Below, piece by piece: positions 8,249 to 18,630 of a stretch of DNA of 64,000 nt. The stretch covers positions 1 through 64,000 of the forward strand of contig JAENYN010000025.1 of assembly GCA_016841765.1 (NCBI GenBank), written 5' to 3'. Made by a program: the position numbers and the translations under genes. The stretch comes from Guptibacillus hwajinpoensis (GTDB lineage: Bacteria > Bacillota > Bacilli > Bacillales > Bacillaceae_O). The notes under the pieces were generated by a model. The model ran no database searches, was not told the origin of the DNA, and was given only the letters and a program-made list of their open reading frames with translations. Numbering within the stretch: the stretch's first letter is position 1; every line of letters begins with the position of its first letter.

Positions 8249-10093
8249 ATGAAACTAAAAAACGTGATTTTCTCATACTCTGCTCTTTTCATATTGTCAG
8301 TTTCTATTAAAATGTTCATATTAAGATGGCTGATTTTTAATGAACCAGACTTTTTAACAATCATATCAGCTGAAATCTGGTTTATATTGCCTGCTTTTCT
8401 GCTGGGATCTTTAGTGTTACAAAAAATCAAATGGCTCAATTACATCCTTTTCAGCTTATTGACATCCTTGCTGTTCATCGCAATATTAATCTACCACCGT
8501 TACTTTTTAACCCTTCCCACTTACTATGACTTTTTTCAAATGGACCAGGCTGGAACTGTTTCGGAAAGCATCTGGCTGCTCGTTAATCCCGCATACCTTT
8601 TCTTTTTTATCGATATTGTCATTGTGCCGTTTCTGCTAAAATACCTGGGCAGCAAAGAAGCGGCGTTTTCGAGGTATATGCCCGCCATTCCTGTTTTGCT
8701 TCTGTCACTATTAGCAGCCGTACTCCATGTGCAGGCAAATACCGATGTGAAATTGTATGATGCAAACAATGTGGCGAAGGAAAAAGGCATTTTCACTTAT
8801 GAAGCGCTCCAGTACGTGACAAGCAGCGGCATGGCAGCCACCGCCTCATTACCAGATATATCTGAACAGGAAGCAATCATGGAACTGAAAGGGACAGAAC
8901 CTTCATCAGGTGCTAAAAGGTTCTTCGGCGCAGCAAAGGAAGAAAACTTAATTGTTGTCCAAATTGAATCTTTGCAGGATATGGTTATCAATATGAAGGT
9001 TGACGGAAAAGAAATCACCCCTAACTTAAACAAACTGGTTAACGAAAGTTTTTATTTCACAAATCTATTTCAGCAAATTGGTGCCGGCAACACATCGGAT
9101 GCAGAATTCTTAATGAATACTTCTTTATATCCAGCCGGCCTGAAACCGTCTTCCAAGGCTTATGTGGATAAAGCCCTGCCCAGCCTGCCAAAAAAGTTGA
9201 AAGAACACGGCTACTACTCGGCAACGTTTCATGGTGATGCCGTGACCTACTGGAACAGGATCCAGCTCTACCCGGCCCTTGGATTTGATAAATACTACGA
9301 TATAAAATATTTCGGTAAAAAGGATATGATCGGAATGGGGCCCTCTGATGAGTGGTTCTATAAAAAAACAGCTGAAGCTTTAAAGGAAATCAACAAGGAT
9401 CATCAGCCTTTTTATGCATTTGTCCTATCTTTGACGAGTCACGTCCCGTTTGAACTGCCAGAAGAAAAAATCAAACTGGAATTAAGCAGCAAGTATGATG
9501 ATACGTTGTTTGGCAATTACTTGACCTCGATTCATTACGCTGACTATGCGCTCGGCCTGTTTATAGAAGACTTGAAGGAAAAGGGGCTTTGGGATAATAC
9601 CGTCTTTGCTGTATACGGAGACCACTCCGGATTCCACCTTAAAGTAGGTACCGAAAAAGACAAAAAACTTGCCCAAGAAGTACTCGGCCATCCATACGGA
9701 CTTGCCGACCGATTCAATCTTCCATTTATGATCCGCGTGCCTGGCAAAGAAGGCGGATTATTTTCAAATACTGCCGGACAAATTGATATGATGCCGACTA
9801 TCGCCAACCTTCTCGGTGTATCTTTTGACAATCACCTGCTATTTGGCCAGGACCTGCTAAATTCGAAAAACAACTTGATTGGCATGCGCTATTATGCCCC
9901 TGCCGGCACCTATATCAATGATGATATTTTATTTTACAATACACAGGATAAAGGAATCGTTTATGATCTCAAAACAAAAAGGCGGCTGGAAATCACAGAA
10001 GAAGACAATCAATACGAGGATGACAAAGAACGAATATTAACGATATTAGAGGCTTCTGACACCTATGTAAATGAACTGCCTTCCAGAAAATAA
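8249..10093 (+). CDS. LTA synthase family sulfatase-type membrane enzyme
   Basis: 614 residues. About five N-terminal membrane helices (1-160) are followed by an extracellular phosphatase/sulfatase-fold domain. The catalytic threonine is probably T282 in GNTSDAEF, and metal ligands are suggested by VVQIESLQ (E240), YGDHSGF and the TFHGDAVTYWNR region. LtaS-type enzymes transfer glycerol phosphate from phosphatidylglycerol to growing lipoteichoic acid. B. subtilis has four paralogues (LtaS, YfnI, YqgS, YvgJ), and I cannot tell which one this matches. The ATG at 8249 has CGGGAG upstream. It ends at a bidirectional terminator facing gtaB. Confidence 0.85.
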   Translation: MKLKNVIFSYSALFILSVSIKMFILRWLIFNEPDFLTIISAEIWFILPAFLLGSLVLQKIKWLNYILFSLLTSLLFIAILIYHRYFLTLPTYYDFFQMDQAGTVSESIWLLVNPAYLFFFIDIVIVPFLLKYLGSKEAAFSRYMPAIPVLLLSLLAAVLHVQANTDVKLYDANNVAKEKGIFTYEALQYVTSSGMAATASLPDISEQEAIMELKGTEPSSGAKRFFGAAKEENLIVVQIESLQDMVINMKVDGKEITPNLNKLVNESFYFTNLFQQIGAGNTSDAEFLMNTSLYPAGLKPSSKAYVDKALPSLPKKLKEHGYYSATFHGDAVTYWNRIQLYPALGFDKYYDIKYFGKKDMIGMGPSDEWFYKKTAEALKEINKDHQPFYAFVLSLTSHVPFELPEEKIKLELSSKYDDTLFGNYLTSIHYADYALGLFIEDLKEKGLWDNTVFAVYGDHSGFHLKVGTEKDKKLAQEVLGHPYGLADRFNLPFMIRVPGKEGGLFSNTAGQIDMMPTIANLLGVSFDNHLLFGQDLLNSKNNLIGMRYYAPAGTYINDDILFYNTQDKGIVYDLKTKRRLEITEEDNQYEDDKERILTILEASDTYVNELPSRK

Positions 10094-10105
10094 TAATCAC
10101 AAAAG

Positions 10106-10142
10106 AACCCGCAAAGACGGCATATGAAGTCTTTGCGGGTTT
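10106..10142. terminator. Bidirectional terminator between LTA synthase gene and gtaB
   Basis: AACCCGCAAAGAC and GTCTTTGCGGGTT form a 13-bp stem with T-rich flanks. It separates two convergent genes. Confidence 0.85.
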
Positions 10143-10146
10143 CATT

Positions 10147-11037
10147 TTATAGCACGCTTTTTTTCGTCATTCCTTTTTGCAGGTCCTGCAGAAACACCAA
10201 TAAATCATCGCTGATTTCTTCGTTTTGCAAAGCGAACTCTATTGTCGTTTTTATAAATCCCAGTTTCTCACCTACATCAAACCTTCTGCCTTCAAAATTG
10301 TAGGCAAACACAGGCTGCTTCTCGTTGAGCTTCTGGATAGCATCCGTCAGCTGGATTTCTCCGCCCTTGCCGATTTGCTTCTTGGCAAGAAAATCAAAAA
10401 TCTTCGGTGTCAATATATACCGCCCCATGATTGCGAGGTTTGAAGGAGCGGTTCCCTGTGCCGGCTTTTCCACAAACTTTTCCACCTTATAAAGCCTGTC
10501 CTGCTGTTCAACCGGATCGATTATGCCATACCTGTGCGTCTCCTCTTCAGGAACCTTTTTGACGCCGATAACGGAAGACTGCTTCTCTTCAAATTGCTCG
10601 ATTAATTGTCGTAAGCACGGCTTTTCGGACTGTACAATATCATCCCCCAGAAGAACTGCAAAAGGCTCATTGCCGATGAATTTTCTAGCAGACCAAACCG
10701 CATGGCCCAGTCCAAGCGGCTCTTTTTGCCGGATATAATGGATTTCCGCCAGGCTGGAGGATTGCTGGACAACATCAAGCAATGCCATTTTATCTTTTTC
10801 AAGCAAGTTATTTTCCAGCTCGATTGCCCGGTCAAAATGGTCTTCAATCGCCCTTTTGCCTTTTCCCGTCACGATAATGATATCTTCGATTCCTGAAGCA
10901 ACCGCTTCTTCAATGATGTATTGAATTGTAGGTTTATCGACGATGGGCAGCATTTCCTTTGGCATCGCTTTTGTGGCCGGCAAGAAACGTGTACCAAGGC
11001 CTGCAGCAGGTATTACAGCCTTTTTGATCGTTTGCAA
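10147..11037 (-). CDS. gtaB: UTP-glucose-1-phosphate uridylyltransferase
   Basis: 296 residues, normal length. It makes UDP-glucose from UTP and glucose-1-phosphate. The nucleotide-binding signature [19 protein letters not shown] is at the N-terminus, with VLLGDDIV and [20 protein letters not shown] further on. UDP-glucose feeds glycolipid anchors of lipoteichoic acid, teichoic acid glucosylation and, through the dehydrogenase at 32559, UDP-glucuronate. Phosphoglucomutase (36919) supplies the glucose-1-phosphate. The start is TTG at 11035-11037 with GGAGGG upstream. Confidence 0.93.
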   Translation of the reverse strand: MQTIKKAVIPAAGLGTRFLPATKAMPKEMLPIVDKPTIQYIIEEAVASGIEDIIIVTGKGKRAIEDHFDRAIELENNLLEKDKMALLDVVQQSSSLAEIHYIRQKEPLGLGHAVWSARKFIGNEPFAVLLGDDIVQSEKPCLRQLIEQFEEKQSSVIGVKKVPEEETHRYGIIDPVEQQDRLYKVEKFVEKPAQGTAPSNLAIMGRYILTPKIFDFLAKKQIGKGGEIQLTDAIQKLNEKQPVFAYNFEGRRFDVGEKLGFIKTTIEFALQNEEISDDLLVFLQDLQKGMTKKSVL

Positions 11038-11115
11038 AATAATATACCCTCCATGTTAAACATTTTCTGCACCAGAAGTGAAGCTCCGTTTTCGCGGCCG
11101 CTCCCGAGCGTTCCA

Positions 11116-13779
11116 TCACCGGCGTTCAGCCCGCGGGGAAATTGAGTATGCCTGTCTCTTTTGGCGCCTGTACAAGAAAAACAATAAAACAAGACCCCCA
11201 GTCATTGCGAGCACTCCCGGGAAAAATCCTTCAGGAGTGTATCTCAGCTCAACTTCATGGGTTCCGTGATCGACTTCAAACCCAAGGAAAGTCTTGTGAA
11301 CCGGGAATGTTTCAACATCCTTCCCATCCACCGTCACTTTCCAGCCCTTCCGATAAGGAATCGACATGAACATTGTCCCGTCATACGCCGATTCTATGGT
11401 GCCGGTAACCTGATGTCCGTCTACACTAACATTCTTCAGACCGTTTTCCCGGTATTTCTTAATGATTTCTGGATAAGACTCCATCGAATCATTCCATACT
11501 TCAGCTCTTTTAATCCGGTAAGACCCCGGTATTAATTTCACTTGGACCGACTCGATGTCTTTTCCTCTCCCAAGCCTGAACAATACTTCCGGCACGGTGT
11601 TTTTGTAATGATATTGGCTAAGTTTAAAATAATTGCCCGATACATTTTTCCTGAAATCAAACATTTTGTTATCACCATATTGAATTTCAGCTTTTATCCC
11701 TTTATTGGGGTTCAGAGATTCAATATCGAGATAAACATAAAACATGCCCTTCTGATTGGTAAATGGGATTGAGAATGTGATTGGCTTTTTGGAATGAACG
11801 GTTTCCCCTTCACCCTCATACTCGCCGACCAGCTGCAAGTCTTTGAATGTATCTTTGCTGACGTTCTTTTTATTGCTGCTGCCGGTAGTGGCATAATGAA
11901 GCATCAGGCGGTCTCTTTTTATTGCATCTGTCTGTTCAAAAACGGAAGAATCGACAGCTTCTTCATAAACAAAACCCATGGGCAGCCAAAATTGATTTTC
12001 ATAAACCCTTGTGCCGTTCCATTCGCCTGCCTGTTCATATCCGTAAAGACGATACATATTCTGCTTTTCCTGGAATTCAAGATAATACTTGTTTCCGAGA
12101 AGTGAATTTAAGAATGTATCATTTCCGTATCCCCTTAAAAGATTAAGTCCCCTATTACCTCCCATGGCCATATAATCCATCTCGAATTTTTGCAACTCCC
12201 ATGGTGTCAAAGACTGATACGTGAAAAAATCATACACATTGTAAGTAAAAGAAGAATTCACCATCCATTTGCCAGGATAACTTATCACTGTCCTGTAAAA
12301 ACCGCCGTCTCGTTCTTCAAGTCCCTTTAATGTTTCCTGAATGCGATTTGACTGAAAAAGTGACTGATATGACGACTCGGATAAGAGCGGCAGTACTCCC
12401 CATATCCGGCTGTCCGGATTTTTCGGTTCTTCACCCCGGGCTTTAAAAACCAGATCAGTAACGAAGCTGTACTGACTGGCAGCACCATAAAATACCACAG
12501 TTATCAAAACAAATAAAACCGCTGCCATTTTCCATATGGAACCTTTTACGTACTGCCCAATGAGAAACATCGGAATAAACGCAACTGCCGCTGCCATTAG
12601 ATACGGCATATAAGCAGAATACTCCAGGTTGCCGGCTGTCATAATCCACCAAATCAATACAAGGACAAAAAGCGCTGGGTTATATAGCTTCTTCCAGTCC
12701 ACCTCACTCAGAGCAAATGTGGATGATACGAGAAGAAAGGTATGCAGGATGAACAGTCCCCTTATTTCTGCGGGATCACTGAATCCGAATAACAAACTTA
12801 AAAATTCAGGATTCTTTAACAAAAGGATAGAAAATACAGTAAGTCCTGCAAACGGCCAGAGTCGTTTCCCATTTACGAATAACAGCGGCAGGCCTGCCGC
12901 AGCCAAAAAACCCAATCCGCCTTTAATGAATAAGAGTTCGAATACCCCGCTCCAAGAGATGAACGGCTCAACTGAAAGACTGTGGCGAACCTGGGAGTTT
13001 GAATTCAAATAACTGAGTGCGGAAGGCAGGAAAACCGGCATGGCAAGCATAAGACCGAGTAAATAGAAAAGCACCCACTTCAGATGAAACGTGACGAATC
13101 CTTTGATGTTTATAGGCCTCTGAATCGCAAAGAACCTTGCAACAGCATATATACCCAGGCCAAGACTGCTCATAAACATAAAGTAGAAGTTCGAGACAGC
13201 GGATAAAAACACAAGAAAGACAAAGCCCGCGAACTTCTTTGACTGTATAAATCGCTCAAATGTGAAAAGCAGCCAGGGAAAGTACAGAGCTCCATTGACA
13301 AAGAAATAGTGGGTATAAAAATAATCAAAGTGATAGCCAGTAAACGGATACGCTATTCCGCCAAGAGCGGCAACCCACTGTTTAACCCCAAGCTTTCTCA
13401 AAAGATAGAAAACACCAAGTCCCATCAAATTGAGTTTCACAATATCGATTGGGACAAATAGTGCGGGAATGAGTGATGAAGGAAACAGCGAAATCAGCCA
13501 TGCAAACGGATCTCCGAGGACATAGTAGCCAAAATCATTCCAAAAGCTGCCCCCGATCCCGTATTGCCAGGACCAGAAGACACTTTCCCCTTCATAAACG
13601 ATATCGTGCAGCTGGTTAATAAAATGAAGATACTGCTCCCTGACATCGCCTGCTGAAGCCAGAAAGTAAAGTCCATTGGCAGGGATCCGATATAATATCA
13701 ATAGTGAACTCAGCGTAATGATAACACTGAGCACTGCCGGCCATATCATTTTATTTTTTTCTAAAAAGTCGTATTTCAC
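11116..13779 (-). CDS. yfhO: YfhO-like GT-C glycosyltransferase membrane protein
   Basis: 887 residues with about a dozen membrane helices in the N-terminal two thirds, then a large extracellular beta-rich region and one last helix (about 858-875). It matches the YfhO family. In B. subtilis, YfhO is the final transferase of a three-part system (CsbB, GtcA, YfhO) that decorates lipoteichoic acid with GlcNAc from a polyprenyl-phosphate carrier. The first helix is followed by an acidic loop (ASAGDVREQYLHF), as expected for GT-C enzymes. The start overlaps the stop of the GtcA-like gene by four bases, so the genes are probably translationally coupled. Confidence 0.85.
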   Translation of the reverse strand: MKYDFLEKNKMIWPAVLSVIITLSSLLILYRIPANGLYFLASAGDVREQYLHFINQLHDIVYEGESVFWSWQYGIGGSFWNDFGYYVLGDPFAWLISLFPSSLIPALFVPIDIVKLNLMGLGVFYLLRKLGVKQWVAALGGIAYPFTGYHFDYFYTHYFFVNGALYFPWLLFTFERFIQSKKFAGFVFLVFLSAVSNFYFMFMSSLGLGIYAVARFFAIQRPINIKGFVTFHLKWVLFYLLGLMLAMPVFLPSALSYLNSNSQVRHSLSVEPFISWSGVFELLFIKGGLGFLAAAGLPLLFVNGKRLWPFAGLTVFSILLLKNPEFLSLLFGFSDPAEIRGLFILHTFLLVSSTFALSEVDWKKLYNPALFVLVLIWWIMTAGNLEYSAYMPYLMAAAVAFIPMFLIGQYVKGSIWKMAAVLFVLITVVFYGAASQYSFVTDLVFKARGEEPKNPDSRIWGVLPLLSESSYQSLFQSNRIQETLKGLEERDGGFYRTVISYPGKWMVNSSFTYNVYDFFTYQSLTPWELQKFEMDYMAMGGNRGLNLLRGYGNDTFLNSLLGNKYYLEFQEKQNMYRLYGYEQAGEWNGTRVYENQFWLPMGFVYEEAVDSSVFEQTDAIKRDRLMLHYATTGSSNKKNVSKDTFKDLQLVGEYEGEGETVHSKKPITFSIPFTNQKGMFYVYLDIESLNPNKGIKAEIQYGDNKMFDFRKNVSGNYFKLSQYHYKNTVPEVLFRLGRGKDIESVQVKLIPGSYRIKRAEVWNDSMESYPEIIKKYRENGLKNVSVDGHQVTGTIESAYDGTMFMSIPYRKGWKVTVDGKDVETFPVHKTFLGFEVDHGTHEVELRYTPEGFFPGVLAMTGGLVLLFFLYRRQKRQAYSISPRAERR

Positions 13780-14180
13780 CTCTGATCACCCGGCTTTGGC
13801 TTTCGGAATATGAACAATTTGCTTGCAGCATAATTAAAGAGGACGACAAGAACATTTGCAACGACTTTTGCCGCCAGATCATTAGCCTTCAGCCATTCAA
13901 TCAAGATAACCATAGATAGAAGGTCCAGGCCAAGTGATAACGCCCTGAAGAAAATAAAGAAAATAAACTCTTTTAAAAAGAGTTTCATCTGAAAGGATTT
14001 AGACTCAAAGACATACAGCTTGTTGGTGATGAAGGCAAACAAAACGGCAAGGACCCAGGCCAGCACCGTGGCAATAGTGTAATGAAAACCTAATAGGTCA
14101 GTAAATAGAGCATAACTGAGAATATTGATAAGCGTCGTTAAAACACCAAAGACAAGATAACTGAACACTTCTTTTTTCAT
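13776..14180 (-). CDS. gtcA: GtcA-family flippase-like membrane protein
   Basis: 134 residues with four predicted helices; it starts EVFSYLVFGVLTTLINILSY and ends FIFRKPKPGDQR. It belongs to the GtrA/GtcA family, thought to flip polyprenyl-phosphate-linked sugars across the membrane. It overlaps both the upstream glycosyltransferase gene and the downstream yfhO-like gene by four bases. This is the middle gene of a csbB-gtcA-yfhO-type operon. Confidence 0.87.
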   Translation of the reverse strand: MKKEVFSYLVFGVLTTLINILSYALFTDLLGFHYTIATVLAWVLAVLFAFITNKLYVFESKSFQMKLFLKEFIFFIFFRALSLGLDLLSMVILIEWLKANDLAAKVVANVLVVLFNYAASKLFIFRKPKPGDQR

Positions 14181-15148
14181 CTGGCAGTTTCCCTTACTTT
14201 TTCATCATTATATTCATCAACAAAGTAGAGAGGGCGCTGTTTTGTTTCATTGAAGATTCGGCCCAAATATTCCCCTATAATACCCAGCGATAAGAGCTGG
14301 ACTCCTCCAAGGAACAAAATGACTGCCATAGTGGAGGCATACCCCGCCACAGATTCACCAAACACAAGCGTCTTAAAAATAATCCACACCATATAAACAA
14401 ACGCAAAAAACGAAACGGTTATCCCCATAAAAACAGACATTCTCAGCGGAAATATAGTAAAGGATGTAATGCCTTCGATTGCAAGCTCAGTCAGTTTCCC
14501 GTAATTCCATTTCGTTTCACCGGCGGCACGCGGATCCCTGTCAAACAGGATTTCTTTTTTATTGTAGCCAATCCAGCTGAACATCCCTTTCGTATAACGC
14601 TGGGTCTCCCGGAGCTCCCGCAAAGCATTGACAGCTCGCCGGTCAAGCAAGCGGAAATCACCGGTGTTCTCTTGAATCGGAATTCTTGTGCTTTTCTTCA
14701 GAAGCTTATAAAATGTTTTGGCTGTCCATTGTTTGATAAATGACTCACCGCTCCTGGTCCGTCGTTTGGCGTAAACATCATCATACCCTTCTTCCCAGTA
14801 ACTGAGCATATCCGGAATCAATTCGGGAGGATCCTGCAAATCCGCATCAATAATAATGACAGCATCACCTTTTGCATAATCTAGACCGGCAAGCATTGCC
14901 GTCTCTTTCCCGAAATTACGTGACAAGTCTACATAAGAAACCGCAGAGTCAAGGATTCGAAGCCTTTTGATAATGTCGAGGGTCCTATCTTTACTGCCGT
15001 CATTTATAAATAGAATTTCAAAATGATACTCCCCGGCTAACGGGTCTGTGACATATTTCAGCCGATCATAAAGCTGATCAAGCACCTCTTCTTCGTTATA
15101 TGCCGGAACCATGATTGTAACAATTTTCAAAGCAGGCACCTCTTTCAT
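14177..15148 (-). CDS. csbB: CsbB-like polyprenyl-phosphate glycosyltransferase (GT2)
   Basis: 317-323 residues. An N-terminal GT-A domain shows VPAYNEEEVLDQLYD, FINDGSKDRT, the metal site DADLQDPPELI and a QRYTKGMFSWIGY segment, followed by two membrane helices at about 235-300. CsbB loads GlcNAc onto undecaprenyl phosphate for lipoteichoic acid glycosylation. The ATG at 15148 has only a weak ribosome site. An in-frame TTG at 15130 has AAAGAGGTG upstream and would give the usual MKIVTIMVPAYNEE start, so the shorter form may be the real one. It is the first gene of the operon with gtcA and yfhO. Confidence 0.87.
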   Translation of the reverse strand: MKEVPALKIVTIMVPAYNEEEVLDQLYDRLKYVTDPLAGEYHFEILFINDGSKDRTLDIIKRLRILDSAVSYVDLSRNFGKETAMLAGLDYAKGDAVIIIDADLQDPPELIPDMLSYWEEGYDDVYAKRRTRSGESFIKQWTAKTFYKLLKKSTRIPIQENTGDFRLLDRRAVNALRELRETQRYTKGMFSWIGYNKKEILFDRDPRAAGETKWNYGKLTELAIEGITSFTIFPLRMSVFMGITVSFFAFVYMVWIIFKTLVFGESVAGYASTMAVILFLGGVQLLSLGIIGEYLGRIFNETKQRPLYFVDEYNDEKVRETAR

Positions 15149-15256
15149 GACCTAAATCTCTAAGTCTCTCAATCTACACGCAGTATTATCCTAATAATTT
15201 GCTTTCTTTGCAAATATTAGATACTTTAATATGGACAACAGGTAGGAGGATATGAA

Positions 15257-16744
15257 ATGAAAAAGACACTAGTTAAAACAGCCTTGTTCATGCTGCTAGC
15301 TTCAATGATTTTACCCGCACAGGCATTTGCGGATGCGTTCGGCCCTGAGGAATGGACCCAATATCGAATGAATTCGCATAATAATCCAATTTATGAGGGG
15401 AGTCCGGAAAACCCGATAAATCAAACCCTGAAAACAGGTGATGAAGTGAGAGCAACCCCGGTTGTTGTCGGGAATCGCGTTTACGTCGGCAATCATAATT
15501 CAGGCGATTTATTCGCTTTTGATGTTAATACAGGTGAACAAATATGGAAGAGTAAAGCGCCAAACTGGATACACTCCGAAATGATATACAATGATGGGCG
15601 TTTGTTTGTCGGCTATGGAAACCGCTTTTTCCAGGAAAATGGGAACAGAGGGACGGAAGACAGCGGATTGCTGGCACTTGATGCCGAAACAGGCGAGACC
15701 TTATGGGATTTCAAAACAGAAGGCGAGGTCATGCCGACACCTGCGATTTATAAGGAGAATGTTTACATAGCTGCAGGTGACAAACAGGTTCATGCCATTA
15801 ATATGGAAACAGGGGAAGAGTCATGGAAGGTTGACCTGGGCAATGTTGTAAGCATGTCGAGCCCTAATATTCATGATGGCATTTTATATGTCGGAACTGG
15901 CCAACCCCGTCCATACCGGTTTACGGCAGTAGATCTTGAAGAGCAAAAAATCCTGTGGCAGACCGAGTTCCCGGATGTGGTGGCAGGTCTTGATGATGTT
16001 CCCCCGGTTGTCTACGATAACCGCTTTGTCATAACAACCGCTCTGGAATTTGCAAAAAAGGAAAGTGCCCGCACCGGCGGCTCAACTAATTTTTTGGCAG
16101 ACAATCGTGTTTCCGCCGCTGAGATGGCGCAAATGGACCACTTAATGTATGCGCTCGATATCAAAACAGGCGAGATTGCCTGGCAGAAGAGCCTGGGGAC
16201 AGGCACAAATGTTGAAAACAACAAATCCGGCGCCCCTATTATTTATGAAGACCAAATCTTTGTCGGAAGCCCGATCACAAAGAAGTTCTATTCCTATGAG
16301 GCAGAAACCGGTGAGCAAATCTGGTCCTATGACACCAACGTAAACAAAGGCGCGCCTGTGGCTGCGGACGGCAAAGTTTACTTCGGCGATGTCAAAGGCC
16401 TTGTATATGCTTTTGACACTACTAGTGGTGAATTGGTAGGAAAAAAAGAACTAAGTGGCAAACTGGCCCCCGCAGGACCTGTCCTGATAAGCAATCATCT
16501 GGTAGTCGGCAGCCAGGACAGTAACGTGTATATTTTTCCTGTTGATAGTCTTCTAGGCTCAGACAGTGCGGCAGGAGACGAGAAGGCTGCACCTGAAACA
16601 GACAGCGGGCAGGAAAACGCAACGGATACCGAAACAGCTGGTGCCGAAAGCGGTAATGGAAATATGATTTGGATCTTTGCTGCTGCAGCACTTGGTGCCG
16701 GTGCCCTTCTTTTCATTTTCTTCAGAAGGAACAGGGCTGAATAG
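15257..16744 (+). CDS. Secreted PQQ-like beta-propeller repeat protein, membrane anchored
   Basis: 495 residues. A signal peptide (MKKTLVKTALFMLLAS to AFA) is followed by about seven PQQ-like blades with the motif VYVGNHNSGDLFAFDVNTGE or YAFDTTSGELVGK. An acidic linker (about 438-465) leads to a C-terminal membrane helix (MIWIFAAAALGAGALLFIFF) and an RRNRAE tail. The fold is an extracellular propeller held at the membrane. No PQQ ligands can be claimed; many such proteins bind no cofactor and act as scaffolds like BamB. AGGAGG precedes the ATG. Its role in this envelope region is unknown. Confidence 0.8.
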   Translation: MKKTLVKTALFMLLASMILPAQAFADAFGPEEWTQYRMNSHNNPIYEGSPENPINQTLKTGDEVRATPVVVGNRVYVGNHNSGDLFAFDVNTGEQIWKSKAPNWIHSEMIYNDGRLFVGYGNRFFQENGNRGTEDSGLLALDAETGETLWDFKTEGEVMPTPAIYKENVYIAAGDKQVHAINMETGEESWKVDLGNVVSMSSPNIHDGILYVGTGQPRPYRFTAVDLEEQKILWQTEFPDVVAGLDDVPPVVYDNRFVITTALEFAKKESARTGGSTNFLADNRVSAAEMAQMDHLMYALDIKTGEIAWQKSLGTGTNVENNKSGAPIIYEDQIFVGSPITKKFYSYEAETGEQIWSYDTNVNKGAPVAADGKVYFGDVKGLVYAFDTTSGELVGKKELSGKLAPAGPVLISNHLVVGSQDSNVYIFPVDSLLGSDSAAGDEKAAPETDSGQENATDTETAGAESGNGNMIWIFAAAALGAGALLFIFFRRNRAE

Positions 16745-16777
16745 AAACCTTTTTGAATCAGCATACAAACATAAGAA

Positions 16778-16815
16778 AAACCAGGCCCCTTTTTTTGGCG
16801 GCCTGGTTTGTTGTT
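16778..16815. terminator. Bidirectional terminator
   Basis: AAACCAGGCC and GGCCTGGTTT form a 10-bp stem with a T-rich loop and flanks, between convergent genes. Confidence 0.8.
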
Positions 16816-18509
16816 TATTTTATATGATTATAAAGCTGCTGTTTCGCAGTGTCTGATACCGACCCGCTGCCGCCGATGATGTAAATATGGTCCATCTCAC
16901 CGGAATGGTTTGTTAAGAAACTGTTTACTTTGCTCTCGAGCTTTCCGGTAGTTGTCAGCAAAACCGGTGCCATGAAATAGTTTGCGAGCGGGCCTCCCGA
17001 TAAAGCGTCAGGGAATAAATCACCGCGGGTAAATACAAGTGTATTTAATTCCATACCATAGTTGTCAATCCCGTATTGGGCAACATTTATCGCAACTTCA
17101 TAGCGGTCCCTGCCCCCGATCCGCTCAACAAATGCATCGCTTCTCAACTGCCTGATTCTTGTCTTCACAGTGTCGTTGACTGTCGCCGGCCCGCCGACAA
17201 TAATGTAATGCTTTATTTCCGGGTGATTTTTAATATACGTTTCGATCGCCCCTGGAATACGCTCCGGCCTCACCAGCAATACAGGCATGCCGAACGGGCC
17301 GGCTATTGTCGAAGCAGATAACGCATCAGGGAACACCAGGCCGCTGGCAATAATGGCCGTATCTGATCCATATTGGTCAGAAATTTTCTCGGCAGCACCT
17401 GCCGAAACAGCAAATCGGTCACTTCCGCCAATCCGGTCAATATCTGTGACTCCGAGACTGCGGAGCTGGGTCTCTACATTCGGTGAAATCGAACCTGTTC
17501 CTCCTAAAATAATCGCTCGATACGGCTTAATTTCATTGATTTTTTCTTTTACAAACGATGGAAGGAAATTAGTGGCGGACAACAGGACTGGTGCGGCTTC
17601 TGAGGTGGCAAGCGGTCCGCCGGATAAGGCATCCGGGAACATGTCCCCTCTTGCAATCACAACTGTGCCGCTGCTGTACCCCAGGCCTTCCATAGTATCC
17701 CACACATTACCGGACACCTCATATCGGTCTTTCCCGCCGATTCGCGTCACCCCTGGTAATGTAACAGAATAAAAGCTTGTAACAGTGTTGCCGCTTTCTT
17801 TCATGGCGGTGAGGGTGATATCGTTATACCCTCCCGTTAAATAGACGGATTGGCTGAATGTTCCGCCTGAATTCAGAACTGCTTCATTTGTATTATGCAT
17901 GAGAGTAAGACTTACAGAATCCGGAGCATTACCGGAAATGGCATATTTAGATGGTGTCCCTTTCGGCAGCCTTAATTCAGAAGTTGTCGGCTGCGTAACC
18001 TGTAGAACAGGCAGGTCCGGATCCGGCTGTTCAGAAAACGGCCCTTTAAGTGCATAATCGTATGATACGGCTTGTTTACTGAACCCCATCACCATTAGGA
18101 TATAGGAACCTTCAGGCAGTTCAAACGCAGTGCCTGCCACCGAATTAACAACCCTGTCAGTATCCATGCTGTAGATAAGATAATCAACATCCCCAGTCTC
18201 CTGGTGCAGCTGATCAACCGTGAACGAACCGCCGCCGGTTGAAAAATAATACTCATGCAGCTGATAATCATCTATTTGCTGTTGATAGCGAACTTCTGTC
18301 GAAACCGCCTGTACAGTAAAAGATGAAGATTCGCTTTGAATATCCCTTGCGTTTCTTTGCTCAAGCTGTGTTTGTACTTGTTCATCCTTTACCTTGTCTC
18401 CAATTTCAGTTATGGTCTCACCTTCTGCATACACTGAAGTCGCCACCATAGCTGATGAAAAAATTAATGCCGCAGCAAAAGATGAACCTGCTTTCATAAT
18501 ACCTCTCAA
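16815..18509 (-). CDS. Secreted CWB2-repeat protein with N-terminal beta domains, no catalytic domain recognised
   Basis: 564 residues. A signal peptide is followed by a region (about 70-175) resembling a pre-peptidase C-terminal (PPC) fold, a small Ig-like stretch (about 180-260), and three CWB2 repeats at the C-terminus (RIGGKDRYEVSGNVWD, RIGGSDRFAVSAGA, RIGGRDRYEVAINVA). The repeats sit at the opposite end from the other five CWB2 proteins here and use a different subtype (KDRYEV). No enzyme motif is visible. The start is either TTG 18509 (GGGAG, spacing 8) or ATG 18497 (GAGAGG, spacing 4); I cannot decide. Confidence 0.75.
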   Translation of the reverse strand: MRGIMKAGSSFAAALIFSSAMVATSVYAEGETITEIGDKVKDEQVQTQLEQRNARDIQSESSSFTVQAVSTEVRYQQQIDDYQLHEYYFSTGGGSFTVDQLHQETGDVDYLIYSMDTDRVVNSVAGTAFELPEGSYILMVMGFSKQAVSYDYALKGPFSEQPDPDLPVLQVTQPTTSELRLPKGTPSKYAISGNAPDSVSLTLMHNTNEAVLNSGGTFSQSVYLTGGYNDITLTAMKESGNTVTSFYSVTLPGVTRIGGKDRYEVSGNVWDTMEGLGYSSGTVVIARGDMFPDALSGGPLATSEAAPVLLSATNFLPSFVKEKINEIKPYRAIILGGTGSISPNVETQLRSLGVTDIDRIGGSDRFAVSAGAAEKISDQYGSDTAIIASGLVFPDALSASTIAGPFGMPVLLVRPERIPGAIETYIKNHPEIKHYIIVGGPATVNDTVKTRIRQLRSDAFVERIGGRDRYEVAINVAQYGIDNYGMELNTLVFTRGDLFPDALSGGPLANYFMAPVLLTTTGKLESKVNSFLTNHSGEMDHIYIIGGSGSVSDTAKQQLYNHIK

Positions 18510-18630
18510 ATCAACCGCTCCCTGCTAATAAAATGATAGTTAAAACCTAATTTCTATTTTAAGGCCAAGTTTTGGAAAAGCAACGGGTATATTGGCTTAT
18601 AAAATATTAATATCCTTTTCTTTTTAATAG

